From Streptomyces venezuelae (GTDB lineage Bacteria; Actinomycetota; Actinomycetes; Streptomycetales; Streptomycetaceae), in assembly GCF_008642355.1 (NCBI RefSeq), contig NZ_CP029193.1:2690001-2754000 (forward strand): DNA of 64,000 nucleotides, in the 5' to 3' direction. Positions 29,892 through 37,833 of the stretch are shown in pieces (within the stretch, counting starts at the first letter, position 1; every line of letters starts with the position of its first letter). Under the pieces are notes generated by a model. It did no database searches. It was not told the origin of the DNA and saw only the letters and a program-made list of their open reading frames with translations. The translations under genes were made by a program, and so were the position numbers.

Positions 29892-30127
29892 CAGACCCCC
29901 ATGAAGTCCAGGCCCGACGCCGTGCCGGTGGAGGTCGGCTCGCTGGTCAGCGGGGCGGCGTCGGCGAGGGGCGGCTCACTGGTGAGCGGCGCCGCGTCGG
30001 CGAGCGGGGGCTCGCTGGTGAGGGGCGGCTCGATGCAGCCGCAGGAGCAGGAGCCGTCGAGGCCCGAGTCGGGGTGGGAGACCTGTTTGGAGAGCGCGGA
30101 CAGCAGAAGATTTGCGGAAGCGGCCAC
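29891..30127 (-). CDS. Small repeat peptide with CSCGC motif, translationally coupled to malQ
   Basis: A 78-residue product starting at GTG 30127 with AAGGAG seven bases before it, a strong site. The first 20 residues form a leader-like helix (AASANLLLSALSKQV). A Cys-rich core SCSCGC follows at about residues 31-36. The rest is a tandem repeat of PLTSEPPLADAA (two full and one partial copies), ending in GTASGLDFMGV. Its stop overlaps the malQ start (TGATG). I do not recognise it. The leader plus Cys core recalls a modified-peptide precursor, but no maturation enzyme lies nearby; a metal-binding or regulatory leader peptide is an alternative. Confidence 0.65.
   Translation of the reverse strand: MAASANLLLSALSKQVSHPDSGLDGSCSCGCIEPPLTSEPPLADAAPLTSEPPLADAAPLTSEPTSTGTASGLDFMGV
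29939..30028. repeat. 36-bp tandem repeat inside the small peptide gene
   Basis: Two full units (29939-29974 and 29975-30010) and a half unit (30011-30028) differ by a few bases. The 36-bp length keeps the frame and encodes the 12-residue peptide repeat. Confidence 0.85.
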
Positions 30128-30487
30128 GTGGGAGCTCCTTTTCAGGGGGCAGGTCTCGGCAGCCCTACCCAGTGCGCGGGCGCGCAGACGTATACGTTGC
30201 CACAACGTGACCCTGGTCACATCCCTTTCCCGGTACGGAAGTTGTTCCAGCGAGGCCGAGCCCGCCCCGCAAGATCGCGCTCCGGCCCCGCGCCTGCCGG
30301 GAAGATGTCCACGGCGACAGCAGGCCCTTCTACCCGCTCCACACCCCGATTCGCGCAGGTTCGGCGAAGAATCCCCCGCGCGACACCCGCTCCCGTTGAC
30401 ACTCCCGCCGCCTCAGTGGTGGGCTCACTGACACATGTGACGCATGGGGCCACAAGGGCTCCGGGGGCAGAGACAGGGGCAGGAGCC
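30128..30487. other. Divergent intergenic region between the peptide-malQ operon and the GH84 gene
   Basis: 360 bp that must hold promoters for both directions. It contains a palindrome at 30207-30220 (listed separately) and the leader of the exported GH84-like protein gene. No small gene or stable hairpin that I would trust was found. Confidence 0.5.
30207..30220. promoter_or_regulatory. Perfect palindrome matching the Streptomyces Crp-type consensus
   Basis: GTGACC-CT-GGTCAC is a perfect inverted repeat and fits GTG-N6-GNCAC, the Crp consensus of S. coelicolor as I recall it. It lies 80 bp upstream of the malQ peptide start and 268 bp before the GH84 start. Binding is inferred only. Confidence 0.45.
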
Positions 30488-33400
30488 GTGCAGTTGCGGC
30501 GCAGGAAGGGCGCGGCCGCCGTCGCGGTCGCCGTGATCGCGGGTGCGCTCGGCGGCGCGCCCGGCGCTCTCGCGGACCCGGGGGCGCCCGGTGGTCCCGG
30601 CGCTCCGGTCACCCTTCCGGACGACGACGCCAGGGCGGGCGACGCGCGCCTGCCGTCCGTCTGGCCGCGCCCCCAGTCGATGACCGCGTCGGGCACCGCC
30701 GTCCCGGTCGGCGACGACGTCGTCCTCGTGGTCCCCCGCGTCGAACACGACAGCGACCACGACCCGTACGCCCTGAAAGCCCTCCGCGACCTCCTCCACG
30801 ACACCGGCGCCCGGCGGATCACCGAGGTGCGCGACGGCGATCCGCTGCCCGCGGGCGACGCCCTCGTCGTACGGGCCGGAGGGACCGGCGCCGACCGGGC
30901 GCTGCGCTCCCTGGGGGCCCGCGAACGCGGCGACCTGCCGAGGGGCGGGTACCGGCTCGCCGTCGGTCGCGTCGACGGACGGAACACCGTCGCCCTCGCG
31001 GGCACCGGCGACGACGGCCTGTTCCACGGCGTGCAGACCCTGCGCCAGCTCACCGGCGGCACCGGCGGTGGGACCGGCGCCCCGGCTTCCCGCACCGTCC
31101 CCGGCGTACAGATCCGCGACTGGCCCGGCACCGCCGTCCGCGGCCTCGCCGAGGGGTTCTACGGCACGCCCTGGACCCGCGAGCAGCGCCTGGCGCAGCT
31201 CGACTTCATGGGCCGCACGAAGCAGAACCGGTACCTGTACGCCCCCGGCGACGACCCGTACCGCCAAGCCCGCTGGCGCGAGCCCTACCCCGCAGGGCAG
31301 CGCGCCGACTTCCGCGCCCTGGCGGAGCGGGCCGAGGCCAACCACGTCACGCTCGCCTGGGCCGTCTCGCCCGGCCAGGCCATGTGCCTGTCGTCCGACC
31401 GGGACATCAGGGACCTCACCCGCAAGATCGACGCGATGTGGGCGCTCGGCGTGCGCGCGTTCCAGCTGCAGTTCCAGAACGTCAGCTACAGCGAATGGCA
31501 CTGCGAGCAGGACGCCGAGACGTTCGGGTCGGGCCCGGAGGCCGCCGCGAAGGCGCAGGCCCGGGTCGCCGACGCGGTCGCCGCGCATCTGGCCGCGCGC
31601 CACCCCGGCGCCCAGCCGCTCTCCCTGATGCCGACGGAGTACTTCCAGGACGGGACGACGGAGTACCGCGCGGCCCTCTCGCGGACCCTCGACCGCCGCG
31701 TCGAGGTCGCGTGGACGGGCGTCGGCGTGGTCCCGCGCACCATCACGGGCCGCGAGCTCGCGGGCGCCCGCGCGGCGTTCGGCCTGCACCCGCTGGTCAC
31801 GATGGACAACTATCCCGTCAACGACTTCGCGCAGGACCGTATCTTCCTCGGCCCCTACACCGGCCGCGAGCCCGCCGTCGCCACCGGCTCGGCCGCCCTC
31901 CTCGGCAACGCCATGGAGCAGCCCTCCGCCTCCCGCATCCCCCTCTTCACGGCCGCCGACTACGCCTGGAACCCGCGCGCCTACCGCCCCCACGAGTCCT
32001 GGCTCGCCGCCATCGACGACCTCGCGGGCGGCGACGCGAAGGCGCGGGGCGCGCTGCGGGCCCTCGCGGGCAACGACGCGTCGTCCGTGCTCGGCGCCGA
32101 CGAGTCCGCGTACCTGCGGCCGCTCATGAACGACTTCTGGGACGCCCGTACGACGACGGACCGGGCACGCGGCGGACGCGCCGCGAAGGCGCTGCGCGCC
32201 GCCTTCACCGTGATGCGGGAGGCCCCCGAGCGCCTGGCCGACAGCGAGCTCGACGACGAAGTGCGCCCCTGGATCGACCAGTTGGCGCGCTACGGCGAGG
32301 CGGGCGAGACGGCGGTCGACCTCCTGGCCGCCCAGTCCGCCGGCGACGGCGCGGCGGCCTGGCGGGGGTCGCGCGCCCTGACGAGGCTCCAGAAGGAGCT
32401 GAAACGGAGCGGCGTCACGGTCGGCGAAGGTGTCCTCGACCCGTTCCTCGCGCGAACGCAGAGGGCGTACGCGGCCTGGGCGGGGACGGACGCAGAGCGG
32501 GCGTCGCACGGCGGGACAGCCGCCTTCCCCCACGACCGCACGCTCGCCGCCGTGACGGCACTGACCGACCCCGGAACCGAGGGCGCGGTGGAGGCTCACG
32601 TTCCGGGCGAGGGCTGGCGGCGGATCGGCGCACTCGCACGGAGCGGTTTCACGGAGCTGGACCTCACGGGGAAGCACGAGGGCCTGCGCGCCGACGCGAT
32701 CCGCGCCACGGTCGCCGTCGGCTCCGACCGCTCCGTCCGCCACTTGGTCCCCTGGTTCGCCGACACCCCCGACGCCCGCCTCTCCGTGTCCCGCACCGAG
32801 GCCGACGCGGAGATCGGCGGCGGCCCGCTGCGGATCTCCGCGAAGCTGCGTTCCCTGCGCCCCGGCGACGTCACCGGCGCTCTCCGCGCGAAGGCGCCGA
32901 GGGGCATCGAGGTGAAGGTCCCCGGCACGCCGACGTCGGTGGTGCGCGGAACGGAGGTCGACGTACCGGTGGAGATCACGGTCCCCGCGGGCACACGCCC
33001 GGGAACGTACGACATCCCCGTGACCTTCGCCACCTCTGGCGCCTCCGGCGCCTCCGGCGGTGAGACCCGCACGCTCTCCGTCCGCGCGTTCCCGCGGACG
33101 GCGGGGCCGGACCTGGCGCGCGGCGCGAAGACGTCGTCGTCGGGCGACGAGACGAAGGACTTCCCGGCGTCCGCGGCGGTCGACGGCGACCCGAAGACCC
33201 GCTGGTCGTCGCCGGCCGAGGACGGCGCGTGGTGGCAGGCGGAGCTCGCGGAGCCGGTGCGGCTCGGGCAGGTCGTGCTGCGCTGGCAGGACGCGTACGC
33301 GGCGGGCTACCGCGTGCAGACGTCGGCCGACGGCAGGACCTGGCGGACGGCGGCGACCGTGCGGGACGGCAGGGGCGGCCGCGAGTCGGTCCGCATGGAC

Positions 33401-33502
33401 GCGCGCGACACCCGCTTCATCCGGGTGCAGGGCGACGAGCGGGCCACGCGCTTCGGCTACTCGCTCTGGTCGGTGGAGGCGTACGCGGTCGCCGAGAGGT
33501 GA
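30488..33502 (+). CDS. Secreted GH84-type protein (beta-N-acetylglucosaminidase/O-GlcNAcase family) with F5/8C domain
   Basis: A 1004-residue exported protein. The signal peptide runs from LRRRKG to about ALA-DPG (residue 31). A GH84 N-terminal domain follows (about 50-190). The GH84 barrel starts with GLAEGFYGTPW (about 218) and shows RYLYAPGDDPY, WREPYP, MPTEYF and TAADYAWNP, all family marks. The strand that should carry the catalytic Asp-Asp pair reads QFQNVS (residues 328-333), with no Asp. A helical stretch, an NEW3-like beta domain (about 800-870) and a C-terminal F5/8 type C (CBM32) sugar-binding domain (about 880-1003) complete it. The GTG at 30488 is chosen for AGGGG eight bases upstream. 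It may bind rather than cut glycans. Confidence 0.85.
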   Translation: MQLRRRKGAAAVAVAVIAGALGGAPGALADPGAPGGPGAPVTLPDDDARAGDARLPSVWPRPQSMTASGTAVPVGDDVVLVVPRVEHDSDHDPYALKALRDLLHDTGARRITEVRDGDPLPAGDALVVRAGGTGADRALRSLGARERGDLPRGGYRLAVGRVDGRNTVALAGTGDDGLFHGVQTLRQLTGGTGGGTGAPASRTVPGVQIRDWPGTAVRGLAEGFYGTPWTREQRLAQLDFMGRTKQNRYLYAPGDDPYRQARWREPYPAGQRADFRALAERAEANHVTLAWAVSPGQAMCLSSDRDIRDLTRKIDAMWALGVRAFQLQFQNVSYSEWHCEQDAETFGSGPEAAAKAQARVADAVAAHLAARHPGAQPLSLMPTEYFQDGTTEYRAALSRTLDRRVEVAWTGVGVVPRTITGRELAGARAAFGLHPLVTMDNYPVNDFAQDRIFLGPYTGREPAVATGSAALLGNAMEQPSASRIPLFTAADYAWNPRAYRPHESWLAAIDDLAGGDAKARGALRALAGNDASSVLGADESAYLRPLMNDFWDARTTTDRARGGRAAKALRAAFTVMREAPERLADSELDDEVRPWIDQLARYGEAGETAVDLLAAQSAGDGAAAWRGSRALTRLQKELKRSGVTVGEGVLDPFLARTQRAYAAWAGTDAERASHGGTAAFPHDRTLAAVTALTDPGTEGAVEAHVPGEGWRRIGALARSGFTELDLTGKHEGLRADAIRATVAVGSDRSVRHLVPWFADTPDARLSVSRTEADAEIGGGPLRISAKLRSLRPGDVTGALRAKAPRGIEVKVPGTPTSVVRGTEVDVPVEITVPAGTRPGTYDIPVTFATSGASGASGGETRTLSVRAFPRTAGPDLARGAKTSSSGDETKDFPASAAVDGDPKTRWSSPAEDGAWWQAELAEPVRLGQVVLRWQDAYAAGYRVQTSADGRTWRTAATVRDGRGGRESVRMDARDTRFIRVQGDERATRFGYSLWSVEAYAVAER

Positions 33503-33568
33503 CGACCGCCACGCGTCCGCCGTACGTGTACCTCACGTACGGCACCGTACGTACCTGCGTACAACAAA

Positions 33569-33611
33569 GGCCCGGATCGATTGCTAGGCGGAAATGCCGT
33601 CGATCCGGGCC
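33569..33611. terminator. Shared terminator between the GH84 and HNH genes
   Basis: A perfect 12-bp stem (33569-33580 with 33600-33611) has a 19-nt loop and sits between convergent genes. The right arm lies inside the last codons of the HNH gene. Confidence 0.8.
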
Positions 33612-34120
33612 ATCGCGTCGTCCGCGCCGAACGGCTGCAAGTACGGCAGCCAGCGCGGATCCCTATGTCCGGTCCCGATGATGCGCCATGCGAGGCCCGA
33701 GGGCGGCGCGGGCTTGTGCCGCAGCCGCCAGCCGAGCTCCATGAGGTGCCGGTCGGCCTTGACGTGGTTGCAGCGGCGGCAGGAAGCCACCACGTTGTCC
33801 CAGGCGTGCTGGCCGCCTCGGCTCTTCGGAATGACGTGGTCGACGCTGGTTGCGACGCCACCGCAGTACATGCACCGGCCGCCGTCGCGGGCGAACAGCG
33901 CCCGCCGGGTCAGCGGGACGGGCCCACGGTAGGGGACCCGGACGAACCGCTTGAGGCGGACCACGCTGGGTGCGGGGACGGTGCGCGACGCGCTGTGCAT
34001 GAAGGCGCCGGATTCCTCGAGGCAGAGAGCCTTGTTCTCCAGGACGAGGACGAGCGCGCGGCGGAGCGGTACGACGCCGAGGGGCTCGTACGACGCGTTG
34101 AGGACCAGGACATGCGGCAC
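33584..34120 (-). CDS. HNH endonuclease family protein
   Basis: A 178-residue protein of the actinobacterial HNH group. The structural zinc Cys pairs are CMYC and CRRC, and the core motif is VDHVIPKSRGGQHAWDN followed by HVKAD, with the catalytic His in DH. The N-terminus (VLVLNASYEPLGVVPLRRAL) is conserved in this family. It is a standalone housekeeping-type gene in Streptomyces, probably a DNA-processing nuclease of unknown target. The GTG at 34120 has GGAGG five bases upstream. No methylase or mobile-element gene adjoins. Confidence 0.9.
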   Translation of the reverse strand: MPHVLVLNASYEPLGVVPLRRALVLVLENKALCLEESGAFMHSASRTVPAPSVVRLKRFVRVPYRGPVPLTRRALFARDGGRCMYCGGVATSVDHVIPKSRGGQHAWDNVVASCRRCNHVKADRHLMELGWRLRHKPAPPSGLAWRIIGTGHRDPRWLPYLQPFGADDAMARIDGISA

Positions 34121-34449
34121 GGATGCCTCCTATAACGCCGGCGGCGCGTGGCTCGCGCCGGGACGATCTGTAGTCAGTCTCCCCTCATGCCTGGTCGTAG
34201 CGCCAGCATGTGCCCGTAACGGCCTTGAAGTGTTTTCGACCACAGGGGGCGCGGCACGGACACGGCAATCGGTTCTCCCGGGTACTTGCCCAGGTGAGCA
34301 CCATGGTGAGCACCGTCTCTCCCCCGAACATCACAACGATCCACACACGATGCCCCGTTAGTGTGGTGAGTCTGCCCGGTTCCCCCGGTTCCGCTTCGAT
34401 GGCGGTCCTTCGTTCGCCGGGCAGGCCGCGATACCTGGAGGTACCTGCC
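34121..34449. other. Divergent intergenic region upstream of the HNH and MscS genes
   Basis: 329 bp between divergent starts. I see no open frame with a ribosome binding site, no strong hairpin and no recognisable operator. It presumably holds both promoters. Confidence 0.5.
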
Positions 34450-35532
34450 GTGTTCTTGTCCGTCCTGTCGGCAGCCGGAACGGACCCGGACGACCCGCAG
34501 AAGTCCAAGCCGCCCACGCTCGACGACGCTCAGGAGAGCGCCACGAACGCGGCGAGCTGGGTCGAGCAGAACTGGTCCACGTGGCTCGGCATCGGCCTGC
34601 GCATCGTGCTCATCGTCGCGATAGCGATCGTCCTGCGCGTCATCGTCCGCCGCGCCATCACCAAACTCATAGACCGCATGAACCGCACGGCGCAGGCCGT
34701 GGACGGGACCGCGCTCGGCGGCCTCCTGGTGAATGTGGAGCGCCGCCGTCAGCGTTCGCAGGCGATCGGCTCGGTCCTGCGCTCGGTGGCCTCGTTCCTG
34801 ATCCTCGGAACGGCCGGGCTCATGGTCCTCGGCACCTTCGAGATCAACCTGGCGCCGCTCCTCGCGTCCGCGGGTGTGGCGGGCGTCGCGATCGGTTTCG
34901 GCGCGCGCAACCTGGTGACCGACTTCCTGTCCGGCGTCTTCATGATCCTGGAGGACCAGTACGGCGTCGGCGACTCGATCGACGCGGGCGTCGCCTCGGG
35001 TGAGGTCATCGAGGTCGGCCTGCGCGTCACGAAGCTGCGCGGCGACAACGGCGAGATCTGGTACGTCCGCAACGGCGAGGTCAAGCGCATCGGCAACCTC
35101 TCCCAGGGCTGGTCCACGGCGGGCGTCGATGTGACGGTCCGCCCGGACGAGGACCTCGACAAGGTGAAGGCGACGCTGGCGGAGGTCGGCGAGGCCATCG
35201 CGAAGGACGAGCCGTGGAACGAGCGGCTGTGGGGCCCGGTGGAGATCCTGGGCCTGGACAGCGTCCTCCTCGACTCGATGGTGGTCCGTGTCTCCGCCAA
35301 GACGATGCCGGGCCAGTCCCTGGGTGTGGAGCGGGAGCTGCGCTGGCGCATCAAGCGGGCGTTCGACGAGGCGGGCATCCGCATCGTGGGCGGCCTGCCG
35401 CTGGCGCTTCAGGAGGACGCGGCGGACCCCTCGGCCGCCGTCGCAGCCCCTTCCGCCTACGCCTCGGCGACGTCTCCCCAGTCCCTGGCGGCGTCCCCGA
35501 TACCGCCCCCGCCCCCGAACCTCTCCAAGTAG
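34450..35532 (+). CDS. Small-conductance mechanosensitive channel (MscS family)
   Basis: A 360-residue inner-membrane channel that releases solutes under hypo-osmotic stress. Transmembrane helices lie near residues 43-62 and 115-133. The pore helix and following conserved region read APLLASAGVAGVAIGFGARN then LVTDFLSGVFMILEDQYGVGD, the MscS signature. A beta domain with WYVRNGEVKRIGN follows, then an alpha/beta domain and a Pro/Ala-rich tail of about 45 residues ending in PPPPPNLSK. The GTG at 34450 follows GGAGG by eight bases. Standalone. Confidence 0.92.
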   Translation: MFLSVLSAAGTDPDDPQKSKPPTLDDAQESATNAASWVEQNWSTWLGIGLRIVLIVAIAIVLRVIVRRAITKLIDRMNRTAQAVDGTALGGLLVNVERRRQRSQAIGSVLRSVASFLILGTAGLMVLGTFEINLAPLLASAGVAGVAIGFGARNLVTDFLSGVFMILEDQYGVGDSIDAGVASGEVIEVGLRVTKLRGDNGEIWYVRNGEVKRIGNLSQGWSTAGVDVTVRPDEDLDKVKATLAEVGEAIAKDEPWNERLWGPVEILGLDSVLLDSMVVRVSAKTMPGQSLGVERELRWRIKRAFDEAGIRIVGGLPLALQEDAADPSAAVAAPSAYASATSPQSLAASPIPPPPPNLSK

Positions 35533-35607
35533 TCGCGGGCTGCCGTCCCCATCAGCGGTGCGGGGCCCGCTCGGCGCGGAAGAAGGGCAACCGATTTGGT
35601 GCCCGGG

Positions 35608-36170
35608 CTACTGCTGTAGGGCGGTCAGCCCCTGATACGCGTCTCGCAGGTCTGCCGCTTCCGGCAGGGCACGTGACTCGACTGCTTGGACGACTTCCAG
35701 GGCACGCCAGTGATTCGAGGGAACGACCCGGCCGCTGAGGATGGCCTTCCGTACGGAGTCGCACGCTTTGTCCAAGCGGTCTTCCGCGACCAGGACCAGT
35801 CCGAGATCGATGTTGGCCGACGCCACTCGTCTGGGCCACTGAGCGATGCCGTCACCCGGACTCAGACGCTTGATCACTTCGCGCGCATAGGGCTCCGCTG
35901 CACCGTCCCCCAGTCACGCGAGAGTGGTGGCGGTGTACGAGAGGGACTTGCCGGGGTCGTAGCGGTAATGATGCTCGGGGGTCTCCGGCGTGCCCGCGGC
36001 GGCCGAGAAGGCCTGCACGCGCTCCACCGCCGAGCAGGTCTCCCGATTGTTGCCGAGCCTCGTGTAGGCCCTGCCCTCCTGCGCGGTCGCCTGGATCAGG
36101 GCGGAGGACCTGGGCGGAGCGGCCGCCTGAGCGACACGGGAGAGTTCCAGTGCTCTGGCGTAGTGAGCCG
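35608..36170 (-). pseudogene. 3' remnant of a TPR-containing XRE-type regulator gene with an internal TGA
   Basis: Reading on the minus strand, the frame gives HYARALELSRVAQAAAPP, then the TPR-like EGRAYTRLGNNRETCSAV, then HHYRYDPGKSLSYTATTLA, a TGA (35914-35916), and then continues in frame with LGDGAAEPYAREVIKRLSPG to SNHWRALEVVQAVESRALP and a stop at 35608. This is the C-terminal part of a large Streptomyces family of HTH plus tetratricopeptide regulators, where a Trp is usual at the TGA (TGG to TGA). Homology starts abruptly near 36166, just at the end of the 1.48-kb inverted repeat; the HTH part is missing. Clearly non-functional. Confidence 0.8.
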
Positions 36171-37646
36171 GGCGGTGACTTCGGTGGGCCCGCGCCTTCG
36201 ACGGTTGCCGGGGCCGCCCGGGGTTTTGCGGAGTGTGGCGGTTCCGGGCCGGGAGTAAAGGGCGCTCCGCTGCGCTACGCGTCGGCTCCGCCGATTCCGC
36301 TCCGCTCCACCCTTGACTCCCACCCCTCCACCGCGAGCTGATGTTGACCCGGACGGCCAGGGGTGGGGGCAACGGGGACCGCTGGCGCAGTCATCAGCTT
36401 TCGCTGCCGGGCGCGCACCGGTCCAACGTGGCCGACCGCCACCCTCACGGCCCCGCCCACCGCGCGGCCAAGCCGCTCGGGCCATCCCCTCGCGCGGCCG
36501 AGTGCGGACCGGTCCATCGTGAGTCGCCCCCACTGTCCGGGGCGGGCCATCCGCTCTCGCGGCCAGGTGCGGACCGGCCCAACGTGGGCGGGAGCAATGC
36601 TCGATGAGCTGTGTCCGCCCGGGGGGTCGCCGCGCCCTCCGGCACCTACTTTGGAAAAGTTGCGAACCAGTTGGTCGCGCGCCCCCTCCGCAGACCGAGT
36701 GCACCCCTGGCCCGCCTCCGGTCGGACCGCCCCTTCCGGCACCTACTTGGGGAAAGTTGCGTATCCATCCCCCGCGCGCCCCCTCACCTGACCGGATGCG
36801 CCCCTTGGCACGCCGGTTCGCTGCGTCGGATACGCGAGATGGGCGGCGGGAGGCGGCGCCTGTGTGTGGGAGGTGGGTGGCTGGCTCGGGCCACCCCCCT
36901 GGCACCTACTTTGGGAAAGTTGCGAATGCGTTCACCGCACGCCCCCCTGCCAAGCCGCATACGCCCCCCAATGTGCTGGCTCACCGCGCCAGATTCGTGA
37001 GGCCGGTGACGTGGGTGGCGGCGCGTGGGGTGTGAGAGGGGGGGCGCGCGGTGTGTCGGTTCGCAACTTTCCCAAAGTAGGTGCTGGAGGGGGACGGACC
37101 GAACCAAGAAAGGCCAGCCATAGGGGCGCATTCGGTCCGTCGAGGGGGCGCGCGGCCAACCCATTCGCAACTTTCCCAAAGTAGGTGCCGGAGGGGGTGG
37201 CCCCCGGCCCGACACAGCCCATCGACCATCACTCCCACCCACGATGAACCGGACCGCACCCGGCAACGAGAGCCGATGACCCGACCCGAACCGTGAGGGC
37301 GGCTTGCGTTGGGACGGGCCGCACCCGGCCACGCGAGCCGATGACCCGAGCGGCGAGGCCGCCTCCCCGGACGGTGACGGCCGCCCACGATGAACCGGGC
37401 CGCACCCGGCAGCGAAAGCCGATGACTGCCCCAGCGATCCCCGTTGCCCCCACCCCTGGCCGTCCGGGTCAACAAGCAGCTCGCGGTGGAGGGACGGGAG
37501 TCAAGGGTGGAGCGCAGCGGAATCGGCGCAGCCGACGCGCAGCGCAGCGGAGCGCCCTTTACTCCCGGCCCGGAACCGCCACACTCCGCAAAACCCCGGG
37601 CGGCCCCGGCAACAATCAAAGACACCGGCCCACCGAAGTCACCGCC
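36171..37646. repeat. 1.48-kb imperfect inverted-repeat element without coding capacity
   Basis: The outermost 20 bp (36171-36190) are repeated perfectly inverted at 37627-37646. The arms run inwards for about 240 bp (to about 36410 and from about 37408) at roughly 95 percent identity by eye, then continue as weaker inverted similarity built of diverged 70-90-bp subrepeats (around ccat-c-ctcgcgcggcc and gtccatcgtg). Five copies of a 24-bp motif lie in the middle. I find no credible gene in it: no ribosome binding sites, and frames are low-complexity Pro/Arg/Gly. Its left end coincides with the truncation of the regulator pseudogene, which suggests insertion or rearrangement. No transposase or target duplication is seen. 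Confidence 0.75.
36641..37189. repeat. Five copies of a 24-bp motif, three direct and two inverted
   Basis: The core CACCTACTTTGGGAAAGTT (plus GG before and GCG after) occurs at 36641-36664, 36738-36761 and 36901-36924 on the plus strand, and at 37062-37085 and 37166-37189 on the minus strand. Each copy is followed by a GC-rich block of the type CGCGCGCCCCCTC and then ACCG-ATGCGCCCC, so the full unit is about 75 bp. The core can form a small hairpin (ACTTT-GGG-AAAGT). Spacing is irregular. Confidence 0.85.
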
Positions 37647-37769
37647 CCCCCCCGAGGCCCACGCACGCACCCCGTGCAACCCCCCACCCCCACAGGTAAC
37701 GACTTGGTTGCCTAGGCGGCGTCCGCTATTGACGCCTCATTCACGCCAGCCGTACGGTCCTCACGAATT

Positions 37770-37790
37770 GGAAAGTTTCCTAACAGTTAG
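37770..37790. promoter_or_regulatory. Two overlapping palindromes, candidate ROK operator
   Basis: GGAAA-G-TTTCC (37770-37780) and CTAAC-A-GTTAG (37780-37790) are perfect 5+1+5 palindromes sharing one base, 43 bp upstream of the ROK gene. Position and symmetry suggest autoregulation by the ROK protein. A matching GGAAA/TTTCC site was not seen before the binding-protein gene. Confidence 0.55.
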
Positions 37791-37833
37791 CGGCGACCGT
37801 TACCGTACGGGCAGCTGAGAGGCAGGTGGCGGC

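Noticed and set aside
29891..30487. A complete lanthipeptide or other RiPP gene cluster around the CSCGC peptide
   Set aside because: No lanthionine synthetase, YcaO, radical SAM, protease or exporter gene is near; neighbours are malQ and a GH84-type gene.
35608..35877. A separate small gene of 89 codons
   Set aside because: It reads in the same frame as the upstream fragment and continues the regulator family sequence after the TGA, so it is part of the pseudogene.
36641..37189. Regularly occurring 24-bp repeats that could suggest a CRISPR array
   Set aside because: Only five copies, in both orientations, with spacings of about 80-160 bp that are themselves similar to each other, and no cas genes nearby.
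36200..37640. Several open frames of 70-270 codons in the inverted-repeat element
   Set aside because: They are Arg/Pro/Gly/Ala-rich, lack ribosome sites, overlap on both strands and mirror each other because of the inverted repeat. High GC alone explains them.
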